The translations under genes and the position numbers were made by a program. A stretch of DNA of 25,373 bases from CAZKCK01 sp964552325 (lineage in GTDB: Bacteria > Bacteroidota > Bacteroidia > Bacteroidales > TTA-H9), in NCBI GenBank assembly GCA_964552325.1, contig CAZKHA010000038.1:1-25373 (forward strand). The letters are read 5' to 3'. Within the stretch, counting starts at the first letter, position 1, and each line of letters begins with the position of its first letter. Positions 1 through 8,039 of the stretch are shown here, piece after piece. The notes below the pieces were generated by a model. It saw only the letters and a list, made by a program, of their open reading frames with translations, was not told the origin of the DNA and did not search any database.

Positions 1-2854
1 CGTTCAGGATGTTAACGGTAAGATTACATGTTAGGGCACTGATATTTACAGCCTCGAAGAATCCGCCAAACCCTGTGATGCTAGCAAAATCGCCGCCAAC
101 ACCTATGTTGTAAGTGCCACACATAGTAAACAGTATGCGGTACGAATCGGGTGTGATAGGCGGCGTGGAACAGGCTGGAGGATTGATGCTAAACCCTGCA
201 GCACCATCGGAGGGGTAGATGGCCACGTTGTTGGCTGGCAATCCATTATCTTGTGCGGCAACGTAATAGTTGATCACATCGCCCTGAGTTACACCGCTTC
301 CAAACTCAAACATGTATAAATCATCAACAATGTGCGCGCTTGTGGTAGCATTCCAAGTGCCTCCATTTATATTCCAATAAAGTACCGGTAGCCCAGTTCC
401 CGAAACCGGAACACCACTTAAGTCAGAAACATACACATACAGTGTTTGAAGGTCGGTGCTGGTGGTGTTTGGCAAAGGCGTGTAATTAATTATAGGGGGA
501 GTAACATCGGCAGGTATTCCGGCAAACTCATCGGCTCCTACATCGGGGCTTGTAGCCGGGTTTGATGGGTTATTTGGGTAGCCCACATTTGGGTATCGGG
601 GCTCAGCATTAAAATCGCTGGTAATGTTTACGGGGTAGCTAACAATTGTGCCGCCACTTTCGCATAAGGTTGGGAACGAAACATCAATGTTCAAGCTATA
701 GGGCAGCGTGGTAGTGTTTACAAACAACGGAATATCAGTAAACGATTGGCCTTCACGCAGTCCGTACCAACCTGTGGCACCGCTGCCAATATAGGTTTTA
801 AATTCATCAATGGTTTGCATCGCATTGGTTCCATCATAATAAATAAGGTGATCGGCTGATGGACTGCCCGCGTAAAAATCGTTGTAATTTGACCAATAGG
901 AATAATACGAAAGAGTGGTGTTGGATTGTCTGAAAGCTACAGCCACACCCGTAGCAGTAGGGGTGGCTTTGTTGATGAAGATGTTGTTTTTCATTTCGAG
1001 CTTAATATTGTTGTTGCAGTAGAAAGCCGCGCTGCCGGTAAAGCCGGAATTGGCTACCCCATCAAGGTAAACGGAATTGTAGTAAAGATAAACCTTGGGA
1101 TAACCCCAATCAGGTGTAACATAAAGCCCTGTTACTATTTGGTTACCAGCACCATTAGGCCCATAAATCCCTGAGATCATGTTGTTATAGATATAGGTTG
1201 GATTTGAGCCCGCACTAATCCGAATACCATTTGAAGACCCATTTACCGATTCATTTAGTATGCCTGAAACACTGTTGTTGTATAGCTGTAGGAAGTTATT
1301 CTGCGATAGGCGCATGCCATATACGTCAATAGTATATGTGTTGTTTTGGGAAGATTTGATATTGTAAATGGTATTATTATAAATGGTTTTCAAGTAATTG
1401 GTGCTTCCATTATCGAATATCGCAGCCATATATCCCGAACCCTCGGCATGTGAGTTATCCACGTAAAGATCATGCAATTGGTTTTGGGCAATGGTGCAGG
1501 TGGATACTTGTGCTTGCACGATACCATACAAATAGGCATGTGCAAAACCATAGCCTCCGGGGTCGGTTATTGAATCGTGGTGAATAAGGTTTTCATAAAC
1601 CTCGGCAGTTCCGCATTCGTACACCACCAAAGCCATTATACCACCTGACTCTAAGGTGTTGTTAAAGATTTGGTTGCTACTAATATTCACGCTATCGGCC
1701 CAGTAATAGCAGTTTATTCCATCGAAGTTACTGCCGAACCACGAGCCACTTTGGTGAGTATTGTTCGAAATTATATTGTTGTAAATGTTGAGTTTGTTGC
1801 CGCCGTGTACAAGTATCCCCATAAAATGGCCATTACTATACGATTGTGTATTACAATTGGTTATTATATTATCGTAAATATCAACCTTTCCCTGTGTAAA
1901 CCACGATGGCAAACTATCAGAAATGGGATTGGTATAACCGTCGCTGGTAAGGGTGATGTAGTTGTCGTATATTTTCGACCAATTGGCCTGGCCCATCTTT
2001 ACATTGATGGCTGATACAGAATTTCCTCCCCCAACAATGTTGTTCTGGGCTATTGTAATCCTATCTTGATTTACGGCTAAAATGGCGTTTGTTTGGGTTA
2101 TATAGCCCCCAAAGTCAGTAATAGAGTTTTGCCCATCCTTACCAATTTCATTGTATTGGTCAAGCAAGGTATAGGGCGATACAGCAGCATACCCTTTTAG
2201 CGAAAAGGCTGTGTAAACATCACTAATGCTTAGGTTGTAAAACTTGTTATAACTATTGGTTTCAACGGCATAGTTAAGGGTTAGCTGGGCAGTTTCGTAG
2301 GCCCTGTGATTTGCCGCATAAATGGCAACGCTCCGGTAATTAGCTTTATCAAGCGATATGTTGCAGTTCTTAATAGTAACGTGTTGGCAGCCATCGTAAT
2401 TGGTGTAGCCATTGGTTTTAAGCAAGGCAAAGCCCCACTCCATACGTTTGGTGTTGGTATTGTTGTTCAGCTTATCTTCTGCCACATCAACGCCATCAAA
2501 TGTTATGTAATCGCTACCATTTAAGGTGAATACAGCATCCTTGGTGCCGATGCCTTCATAAGCAATAACTAAGGGATTGGCCCCTAAGCCCGATTTCTGG
2601 AAAATAATCGGATTGGCTAAAGAGCCTGACACTATGATGTTTCCACCATTCAAAGGAAAGGTTTCGGAATGCCCGGCAGTTATGTTGAAGGTAACACCTC
2701 CCGCCCCAACACCCGCCGAATTTAAATCGGTAATTGCCGCGGCAATAGAAGAATAATCCCCTGGTATAGTTTTTATACCACTTAACTGAGCAAAAAGGCT
2801 TGAAAAACTCATCAGGATGCTAAAAAGCACAAAAAGCGTAATTTTGGTTCGCAT
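1..2854 (-). CDS. Giant secreted right-handed beta-helix protein, N-terminal part (cut by window edge)
   Basis: An uninterrupted minus-strand frame runs from the ATG at 2852-2854 for 951 codons to the left edge, so the C-terminus is missing. It opens with a signal peptide ending in SLFAQ near residue 23. The next part reads LSGIKTIPGDYSSI and GVGAGGVTFNITAGHSETF, nearly the same as the start of the gene at 20526. From about residue 40 to 690 there are many short turns of the kind YNNxIS, IANN and YNNTIY, as expected for a right-handed parallel beta-helix. A PDVGADEFAG segment (about residue 770) leads into an Ig-like module beginning TPPIINYTPLP (about 785-880). At about 912 the motif MCGTYNIGVGGDF starts a second helix. 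The family is secreted or surface-bound; its ligand is unknown. A -7 promoter element lies at 2931-2938. Confidence is high for the gene and moderate for the fold. Confidence 0.9.
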   Translation of the reverse strand, partial: MRTKITLFVLFSILMSFSSLFAQLSGIKTIPGDYSSIAAAITDLNSAGVGAGGVTFNITAGHSETFPLNGGNIIVSGSLANPIIFQKSGLGANPLVIAYEGIGTKDAVFTLNGSDYITFDGVDVAEDKLNNNTNTKRMEWGFALLKTNGYTNYDGCQHVTIKNCNISLDKANYRSVAIYAANHRAYETAQLTLNYAVETNSYNKFYNLSISDVYTAFSLKGYAAVSPYTLLDQYNEIGKDGQNSITDFGGYITQTNAILAVNQDRITIAQNNIVGGGNSVSAINVKMGQANWSKIYDNYITLTSDGYTNPISDSLPSWFTQGKVDIYDNIITNCNTQSYSNGHFMGILVHGGNKLNIYNNIISNNTHQSGSWFGSNFDGINCYYWADSVNISSNQIFNNTLESGGIMALVVYECGTAEVYENLIHHDSITDPGGYGFAHAYLYGIVQAQVSTCTIAQNQLHDLYVDNSHAEGSGYMAAIFDNGSTNYLKTIYNNTIYNIKSSQNNTYTIDVYGMRLSQNNFLQLYNNSVSGILNESVNGSSNGIRISAGSNPTYIYNNMISGIYGPNGAGNQIVTGLYVTPDWGYPKVYLYYNSVYLDGVANSGFTGSAAFYCNNNIKLEMKNNIFINKATPTATGVAVAFRQSNTTLSYYSYWSNYNDFYAGSPSADHLIYYDGTNAMQTIDEFKTYIGSGATGWYGLREGQSFTDIPLFVNTTTLPYSLNIDVSFPTLCESGGTIVSYPVNITSDFNAEPRYPNVGYPNNPSNPATSPDVGADEFAGIPADVTPPIINYTPLPNTTSTDLQTLYVYVSDLSGVPVSGTGLPVLYWNINGGTWNATTSAHIVDDLYMFEFGSGVTQGDVINYYVAAQDNGLPANNVAIYPSDGAAGFSINPPACSTPPITPDSYRILFTMCGTYNIGVGGDFASITGFGGFFEAVNISALTCNLTVNILN

Positions 2855-2930
2855 AGGACTGGTTTTTTTAAAGTACTCTTAAAACCAACTGCCTCAAGCA
2901 ATCTTAAGCAGCGGTATCGAATTTGGCAGG

Positions 2931-2938
2931 CAAATATA
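2931..2938 (-). promoter_or_regulatory. -7 promoter element of the left beta-helix gene
   Basis: Read on the minus strand this is TATATTTG, an exact match to the Bacteroidota -7 consensus TAnnTTTG. It lies 77 bp before the ATG at 2854, giving a leader of roughly 70 nt. No TTG -33 element is seen at the usual 17-23 bp. The same octamer precedes the paralogue at 20526. Confidence 0.6.
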
Positions 2939-3045
2939 ACGTATTTTGTTACATAGCGGGCTGATGCACAAAATTTAAACATCGAATGATGTAATTATTT
3001 GGATTATTAAAAGTTACATTTATAAAGAACTTAATGTAAGCAAAA

Positions 3046-3080
3046 TTTGAAGTGTTGTTAGAGCTTTAGGAGTACCTTTG
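3046..3080 (+). promoter_or_regulatory. Promoter of the hemerythrin/LuxR operon
   Basis: TTTG at 3046-3049 and TACCTTTG at 3073-3080 are separated by 23 bp. This matches the Bacteroidota primary-sigma promoter (TTG at -33, TAnnTTTG at -7). The start codon follows 20 bp after the -7 element, so the leader would be short. Confidence 0.65.
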
Positions 3081-3100
3081 CAATCCATTTCATATCAATT

Positions 3101-3808
3101 ATGCCTGCCAAACATACGCTTGTTGAATCAAAAAGTAAGGTTGCGGAACTTATTTTTGAGCATCCATCCCTAATTTTAATGCTGGAACATTTTGAAGTTG
3201 AGGGTAATGTTGGTGATATGACCATTTTGGAGGTTTGTGCTAAGCGTGGCCTGAACGTTAATGTGTTTACAACATTTGGCAACCTGTTTATTGGGTCTGG
3301 TAATCTAAGTAAGCAGGTTTTTAAAACTGACGAGATTGCCGACATAATTCGCTACCTGCGAAATTGCCATACCTACTATCGGAACGAAAAATACCCTGAA
3401 ATACTGCATTATATCCAAGCCATTCATACTGTTTGCCCAACACCAGAGATTAAACTCTTAGAAGGGTTTTTTAATGAATACTTCCATGAGGTGGCTCAGC
3501 ACCTTGAATATGAAGAAGCCATTGCCTTTCCGTATTTTGAGGGGCTAATTCAGGGGCATCTAAAACCAGAACATTCCTTTTCGGCAACCCAATACCACCA
3601 CCACCATACCGATATCGAAGAAAAGCTTGAAGACCTTAAAAGCTTGTTAATTAAGCATGTTTACATTAGCAACCAACAAGGTCTGCGCCGGAAGCTTCTA
3701 ATAAGTTTGTTCGAGCTTGAAACCGATTTAAGGATACACTCGCTTATTGAAGAAAAAATGCTGGTGCCTTCCATTGCCAAAATTGAAAAGGGAAGTTTGT
3801 ATGTCTAA
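3101..3808 (+). CDS. YtfE/RIC-like di-iron hemerythrin-domain protein
   Basis: A 235-residue cytoplasmic protein without signal peptide or membrane segment. Residues about 12-65 align by eye with the ScdA_N/DUF542 region of YtfE, but the family's adjacent cysteines are absent (GNVGD stands where CCGG is expected). Residues about 80-225 form an HHE hemerythrin-like four-helix domain. Candidate iron ligands are H90, H129 and E138 in YFHEVAQHLEYEE, one of the histidines 166-169, H213 and E217 or E218. YtfE/RIC proteins repair iron-sulfur centres damaged by nitric oxide or oxidants; by analogy this one may sense or repair such damage. Its stop codon overlaps the start of the LuxR regulator by 8 bp, so the two are co-translated. 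I recall similar cysteine-less forms as common in Bacteroidota. The hemerythrin domain is fairly sure; the repair role is inferred. Confidence 0.82.
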   Translation: MPAKHTLVESKSKVAELIFEHPSLILMLEHFEVEGNVGDMTILEVCAKRGLNVNVFTTFGNLFIGSGNLSKQVFKTDEIADIIRYLRNCHTYYRNEKYPEILHYIQAIHTVCPTPEIKLLEGFFNEYFHEVAQHLEYEEAIAFPYFEGLIQGHLKPEHSFSATQYHHHHTDIEEKLEDLKSLLIKHVYISNQQGLRRKLLISLFELETDLRIHSLIEEKMLVPSIAKIEKGSLYV

Positions 3809-4400
3809 CGTTCAACGTACCCTTTTGTTGGTAGAACACTCCGAAGTGATTGGCGAGGGCATAAACACTTTGTTTTATGGCAATGGCAATAAGTATAAAG
3901 TATGTATAAGCAAAGATATCGACAACCTAAGTGTATTAGTTGCACATCATGCTCCACACGTAGTAATCATCAATCCACAGCAAGTCCTAAATCGGGTTAA
4001 AGCCTTTAAAGCGTTAAAGTCTAAATTCCACAATGTGATATGGATAGCATTATTATATATACATTTTGAAAAAGAGATACTCGAGTTATTCGATGACTTC
4101 TATTCAATTGGAATGCCGGGTGCAGAGCTTTTAAAATTAGCTGATAAATATAATTCCGGATCTAGTGGACCTAGCATGTTTATACAAGATGTATTAAGCG
4201 AACGCGAAACCGATGTTTTGGTGCTGCTTGCACAAGGCAATTCGAACAAAGCAATTGCTGATCAATTGAATATCAGTATTCACACCGTAATAAGCCATCG
4301 TAAAAGCATTTCCAATAAAACGGGCATACGGAGCCAGGCTGGATTGACTATTTATGCCATTTCCAACAAAATTGTTTCCCTCGAATCGCTTGCCAAATAA
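3801..4400 (+). CDS. LuxR/NarL-type transcription factor with degenerate receiver domain
   Basis: A 199-residue regulator. The ATG at 3801 is preferred over an in-frame start at 3747, because it follows a purine-rich GGGAAG and gives the classical TLLLVEH beta-strand at the N-terminus. Residues 1-115 have receiver-domain topology but lack its chemistry: the acidic pair is replaced by E12-H13, and the phosphoacceptor position in VVIINP is N58, not Asp. Residues about 131-190 are a clear LuxR helix-turn-helix (LSERETDVLVLLAQGNSNKA, then SIHTVISHRKSI). The gene overlaps the hemerythrin gene by 8 bp (ATGTCTAA). Since the receiver probably cannot be phosphorylated on Asp, it may respond to another signal, possibly through the hemerythrin partner. 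The DNA-binding assignment is strong; the signal is unknown. Confidence 0.85.
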   Translation: MSNVQRTLLLVEHSEVIGEGINTLFYGNGNKYKVCISKDIDNLSVLVAHHAPHVVIINPQQVLNRVKAFKALKSKFHNVIWIALLYIHFEKEILELFDDFYSIGMPGAELLKLADKYNSGSSGPSMFIQDVLSERETDVLVLLAQGNSNKAIADQLNISIHTVISHRKSISNKTGIRSQAGLTIYAISNKIVSLESLAK

Positions 4401-4413
4401 GGCTTTACTGTAA

Positions 4414-4485
4414 GAGGTGTTTTACAATTGCTTGGTTCATAAGGAGATTTTGTCCTTAACCAATTGGCAGTAATCAAAACACCTC
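4414..4485. terminator. Long imperfect hairpin between convergent genes, probable bidirectional terminator
   Basis: The outer arms GAGGTGTTTT (4414-4423) and AAAACACCTC (4476-4485) are perfectly complementary. Inside them CAATT, GGTT and AAGGA on the left pair with their complements TCCTT, AACC and AATTG on the right, leaving a loop around GATTTTG. It fills almost the whole 100 bp between the stops of the LuxR gene (+) and the Rh gene (-). There is no long T-run, so intrinsic termination is likely but not certain. Confidence 0.55.
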
Positions 4486-4500
4486 GGTTTATACAAAGGT

Positions 4501-5670
4501 TTAATCAGCATCTAAAAACTCTTCGGCATCTATGTAGGCTTTTTCGCGGTGGCCGAACAGCGAGATTACTTTACCAGTTAAGAAACCAAGCATCAGTGCT
4601 GAAATAATTGTGATAAAAATACCTGAAACCTGGCTTGATACATTTAGCCCGTCAACAATAAAAATGGCGGCAAAGCCACCCATCAGGCCAGGCAGTCCAT
4701 GCAGGTTTGTAACACCGCAAGTGTCAACCGATTTAAAAAGCTCGCGTTGTTTACTTGCCACGATAGCAAACCCAATAGTTGACACGGCACCAGCCACAAG
4801 ACCTATTCCGAAAGCAACCGGATGGCTGGCGAAATCGCAGGTAGAACCAATAGCAACGCCACCAGCTAGTGCAGCATTGGCAATATCGGCTATATGTATT
4901 TTGCCACGGATTGTAAAGGATAGGATATACGTTATTAACGTGGAGCCGCATAACGCAAGAAACACATTTACAACGGTATGCGGAATGGCTTCAACAGGTA
5001 CCAGCGCTGCACAAAAGCTTGGCCAGAACACCCATAACACCATGCTCCCAAGCACCGAATAACGGTCGCTGGTGGCATCAGCTTCAATGGGTTCCTCCAG
5101 TTCTTTTTTGGTAGTCATTGACATGGCTACGGCCAAACCAAACAGGGCGCCATAGGCGTGAATCACGATAGAACCTCCCGTATCGGCAAAGCCATCTTTT
5201 ATGATCCCAAAACCGTTTTCAATAATGATCCACTCATTTAGCATATAAAACGGGATAAATAGCAACCCCAGAATTATATATTGAAACATCTTTAACCGCC
5301 CAAGTACAGCACCAGCAGCTATCAGCAAGCTTGCGGCAGCAAATTCGGCTAAAATCAGCTCTTCGATTTCGCTTTTCGATTCCCCAAAAAGGCCCGAGGT
5401 GTGAACGAGAAAATAGAGTGGAATTGAAATACTAACCAGTAAGAAGGTAGCAGTAAGGGCCGAACGACCATACTTTTTGATAAAAACCATTAAAAAACCA
5501 AATCCGATTAACAGCATAGCCATGATGTGGATGGCACGCTCGTATTGCTGTACCTCGAGTATGGATGTATAATTATTCACTTCGGCTTCGGCAGCCGAAA
5601 CACTTATAGCTGAGCATATAAGCAAACTAAAAACGGTAACAAGTTTTGTTATAAAACGTAAAATGTTCAT
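4501..5670 (-). CDS. Rh-type ammonium/ammonia channel (Rh50-like, Amt/Rh superfamily)
   Basis: A 389-residue inner-membrane protein with an N-terminal hydrophobic leader (about 1-27, probably cleaved) and about eleven later membrane segments. The signature blocks are Rh-like rather than classical AmtB: DTGGSIVIHAYGALFGLA (163-180), LWVFWPSF (212-219), ALAGGVAIGS (267-276) and DTCGVTNLHGLPG (316-328). H171 and H324 correspond to the twin pore histidines, and F219 is a likely gate phenylalanine. The length is close to bacterial Rh50. The family conducts NH3/NH4+ and possibly CO2. No glnK-like gene is adjacent, consistent with Rh rather than PII-gated Amt. A -7 element lies at 5780-5787 and the leader is about 100 nt. 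The gene converges on the LuxR regulator and diverges from the histidine kinase. Confidence 0.9.
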   Translation of the reverse strand: MNILRFITKLVTVFSLLICSAISVSAAEAEVNNYTSILEVQQYERAIHIMAMLLIGFGFLMVFIKKYGRSALTATFLLVSISIPLYFLVHTSGLFGESKSEIEELILAEFAAASLLIAAGAVLGRLKMFQYIILGLLFIPFYMLNEWIIIENGFGIIKDGFADTGGSIVIHAYGALFGLAVAMSMTTKKELEEPIEADATSDRYSVLGSMVLWVFWPSFCAALVPVEAIPHTVVNVFLALCGSTLITYILSFTIRGKIHIADIANAALAGGVAIGSTCDFASHPVAFGIGLVAGAVSTIGFAIVASKQRELFKSVDTCGVTNLHGLPGLMGGFAAIFIVDGLNVSSQVSGIFITIISALMLGFLTGKVISLFGHREKAYIDAEEFLDAD

Positions 5671-5779
5671 TAATAAAAATATTTGATTGGTGATTATTGG
5701 TGATTCGAAAAATTCCTCTAGATGTACGATTTATTCCGTCGCAGGTAGGTTTGGTGATTCTTATCCTTGTTAGGGCTGG

Positions 5780-5787
5780 CAAATTTA
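5780..5787 (-). promoter_or_regulatory. -7 promoter element of the Rh channel gene
   Basis: On the minus strand the site reads TAAATTTG, an exact TAnnTTTG match. It predicts a leader of about 100 nt before the ATG at 5670. No TTG is seen at -33. Confidence 0.55.
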
Positions 5788-6021
5788 CAAATTCTTATGT
5801 AAAATGCTAACATAGGTCGAAGCAGTCCTCCTCGTTCAGCGCTAACCAATGGTATGCGGCCAATCAAAATGCATCCTCCGCAATGATCAAAATGCCTCCT
5901 TATCAATTCATTTGACAAAACGTTGAAATTGCTTAAGAGTTAGAGCCTCTAGAGCGACCCCACCTCCTGACAAATTCACTAATTAACTATCAATCTGCAA
6001 CTAAAGAAGAATCGAATACGA

Positions 6022-6056
6022 TTTTGCTGTACAAGTCAAAAAACTATCTACCTTAG
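6022..6056 (+). promoter_or_regulatory. Probable promoter of the histidine kinase operon
   Basis: TTTTG at 6022-6026 is followed after 22 bp by TACCTTAG (6049-6056), one base away from the TAnnTTTG consensus. The start codon is 27 bp further on. Confidence 0.4.
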
Positions 6057-6083
6057 TACGCAAATATTAACATCCTAACCATA

Positions 6084-8039
6084 ATGCGCACCTTTTTTTA
6101 TCTGATAGCTTCGCTGTTCATTATGCTGCATTGCCGCGGCCAGCAATCAGTTATTGACAGCATGATGAGCGCTGGGAAAAAGCTTCACAACGAAGACAAA
6201 GTCAACAACCTCATAAACTTATCGCGCGAATATTTTGTAATGGGTGACACCAACAGCCGCAGGTTCTCACGTGAGGCTATTTCGTTGGCTAAGAAAATTG
6301 GATTCAAGGAAGGACGGGGCAAAGCCTACTTATTTCTGGGATTGTCGTTTAACCAAAACCAGTTGGATAATGCCGAAAACGATTCGGCCTTAAAGTTTTA
6401 CAAACTGTCGTCCAAAATTCTCTCTGAGATAAACCATCCCTGGGCAGGGTTTGGATACGAAAATGGCGGCAGCCTTATGCGAAATCGAGGATGGTATCCC
6501 GAAGCCATTGAATTTCAATTTAAAGCGTTAAGCATCTATCAAACTGCTAAAGACTCGCTGCAATGCTGTAAAACTATTTCAAGCATAGGGTATTCGTATG
6601 ATCGAATTGGCAACCATAAGGAAGCAATTGTATGGCAGAAAAAAGCCATAAACCTTTATTCAAAATCGGCAAATGCATCGGTGATAGGCTTGGTATATGG
6701 CAGGCTAGGAATATCTTACGACGAATTAAAAATGTACGACAGTGCACACTTTTACAACGCCAAAGCACTTACGTATTTTAAGGAAGCAAAAGACAGTTCA
6801 TACATTTCGCAATGGCTATCAAATATTGGAAACACGTATATAAAAGAGGGCAATTACACTCAAGCTGAAAAACTTATAAAACAGTCGCTAAAGTTTGATG
6901 TTAAAGACTTTGACAAAGCAATTAGGTTCAGCAACCTTGGCAAAATCTATATTGAAACCCAGCGGTACAAAGCCGCCGAAAGCATTCTTGACAGTGCCAT
7001 AGTGCTTGCACTGCGGTTCCAACGCCTTGAAACGCTAAGCGAAACATACCTTAGGAAATACGAGCTTTACAAGGCCTTGAACAACCCACATCAAGCATTG
7101 GAATTTTTCATCAAACACAGCTCGATCAACGATTCGTTGCAAAATGATGAAAAGATTAAGCAGATTGCCTACATGAAAGTGAAGTATGAAACAGAGCAGA
7201 AAGAAAATGAGTTATTAATTGAAAAAGCTGAAAACGAAAAACTGGCCAAAGAAAAAGCACTCATTAAAGTTTCAGTATCAAACCGTGATAAATGGATTAT
7301 CGGAATCTCTGGATTCAGTCTGATCCTTATTCTATTTGTACTATTTATAAGCCAGCGCATTAAACGCAAAATACAGGCTGAACGTGATGCCGCGCTACTG
7401 AATGAAAAACAAGCCGGACTAAATGCGGTAATTACAGCGCAAGAAGATGAAAGAAAACGGATAGCCAAAGACCTTCACGACGGCATTGTGCAACAAATTG
7501 GTAGTGTGATTATTGGCTGGCGAACACTTATCAGCAACAAATCAGACGAAAACGCTTCGGAGAAGCTCTTGTTAAACACCCTTGAGGCCTCTTCGGATGA
7601 ATTGAGAGAATTATCGCACCGCATGATGCCACGCGCCCTAGGCGAACTTGGCGTAATTGCAGCAATTGATGATTTGTTGCACAAAAGCCTGATTCATACA
7701 GGTATAACATATTCATTTGAGCACTTTGGAATTAGTGAAAGGCTAAAAGAAAATACTGAAATATGCCTTTACAGGGTAATACAGGAACTAGTGAATAACT
7801 TGTTAAAACATAGCAAAGCTAGCCATGTAAGCGTACAATTATATAACACGGAGCAGCATCTGCTTATGATTGTTGAGGACAACGGAATAGGGTTTACATC
7901 CACCAACACTCAAAAAGGAATTGGCATACTGAATGTTACAACACGGGTTAATGCCTTGGAGGGCACTGTAAGCTTTGAACCCGGAATTGAAAATGGCACA
8001 CTTATCACCCTTAAAATACCCACAAACAAAGATGTATAG
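6084..8039 (+). CDS. TPR-repeat sensor histidine kinase (HisKA_3 / NarX-DesK class)
   Basis: 651 residues. A signal peptide or N-terminal anchor (1-20) precedes a periplasmic region of tetratricopeptide-like helical repeats (about 30-355), with turns such as AIEFQFKALSIYQTAKDSLQ and AIVWQKKAINLYSKS. A coiled coil rich in E and K (about 360-395) leads to one membrane helix (404-423). A second coiled coil and the HisKA_3 dimerisation domain follow, with phospho-acceptor H465 in ERKRIAKDLHDG. The ATPase domain shows the N box (E568, N571, N572), the G1 box D599-NGIGF and the G2 box GIGILN (612-617). It should autophosphorylate H465 and pass the phosphate to D54 of the response regulator, whose start codon overlaps its end by 8 bp. 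The signal is unknown; TPR-type kinases in Bacteroidota often have no known ligand. Confidence 0.93.
   Translation: MRTFFYLIASLFIMLHCRGQQSVIDSMMSAGKKLHNEDKVNNLINLSREYFVMGDTNSRRFSREAISLAKKIGFKEGRGKAYLFLGLSFNQNQLDNAENDSALKFYKLSSKILSEINHPWAGFGYENGGSLMRNRGWYPEAIEFQFKALSIYQTAKDSLQCCKTISSIGYSYDRIGNHKEAIVWQKKAINLYSKSANASVIGLVYGRLGISYDELKMYDSAHFYNAKALTYFKEAKDSSYISQWLSNIGNTYIKEGNYTQAEKLIKQSLKFDVKDFDKAIRFSNLGKIYIETQRYKAAESILDSAIVLALRFQRLETLSETYLRKYELYKALNNPHQALEFFIKHSSINDSLQNDEKIKQIAYMKVKYETEQKENELLIEKAENEKLAKEKALIKVSVSNRDKWIIGISGFSLILILFVLFISQRIKRKIQAERDAALLNEKQAGLNAVITAQEDERKRIAKDLHDGIVQQIGSVIIGWRTLISNKSDENASEKLLLNTLEASSDELRELSHRMMPRALGELGVIAAIDDLLHKSLIHTGITYSFEHFGISERLKENTEICLYRVIQELVNNLLKHSKASHVSVQLYNTEQHLLMIVEDNGIGFTSTNTQKGIGILNVTTRVNALEGTVSFEPGIENGTLITLKIPTNKDV

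Larger units (their letters stand above)
5671..6083. other. 413-bp divergent intergenic region with repeated motifs
   Basis: No convincing gene is present. The stretch holds the Rh -7 element (5780-5787, minus), three copies of TTGGTGATT (5687-5695, 5697-5705, 5751-5759) in the presumed Rh leader, and two near-identical 15-mers ATCAAAATGCmTCCT (5863-5877, 5886-5900). It also holds the palindrome CTCTAGAG (5947-5954) and a kinase promoter-like pair, TTTTG at 6022-6026 and TACCTTAG at 6049-6056. Confidence 0.6.

Noticed and set aside
926..2524. Plus-strand frames at 926-1174, 1670-2014 and 2306-2524
   Set aside because: They are antisense shadows of the long minus-strand beta-helix gene and have no family-like sequence or start signals.
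3587..3610. Histidine run (HHHH) in the hemerythrin protein
   Set aside because: It resembles a tag, but sits at the expected position of an iron-ligand helix and fits the family.
5718..5918. 66-codon minus-strand frame in the Rh upstream region
   Set aside because: It overlaps the Rh -7 element and the repeated motifs and has an unremarkable sequence; no ribosome-binding context was seen.
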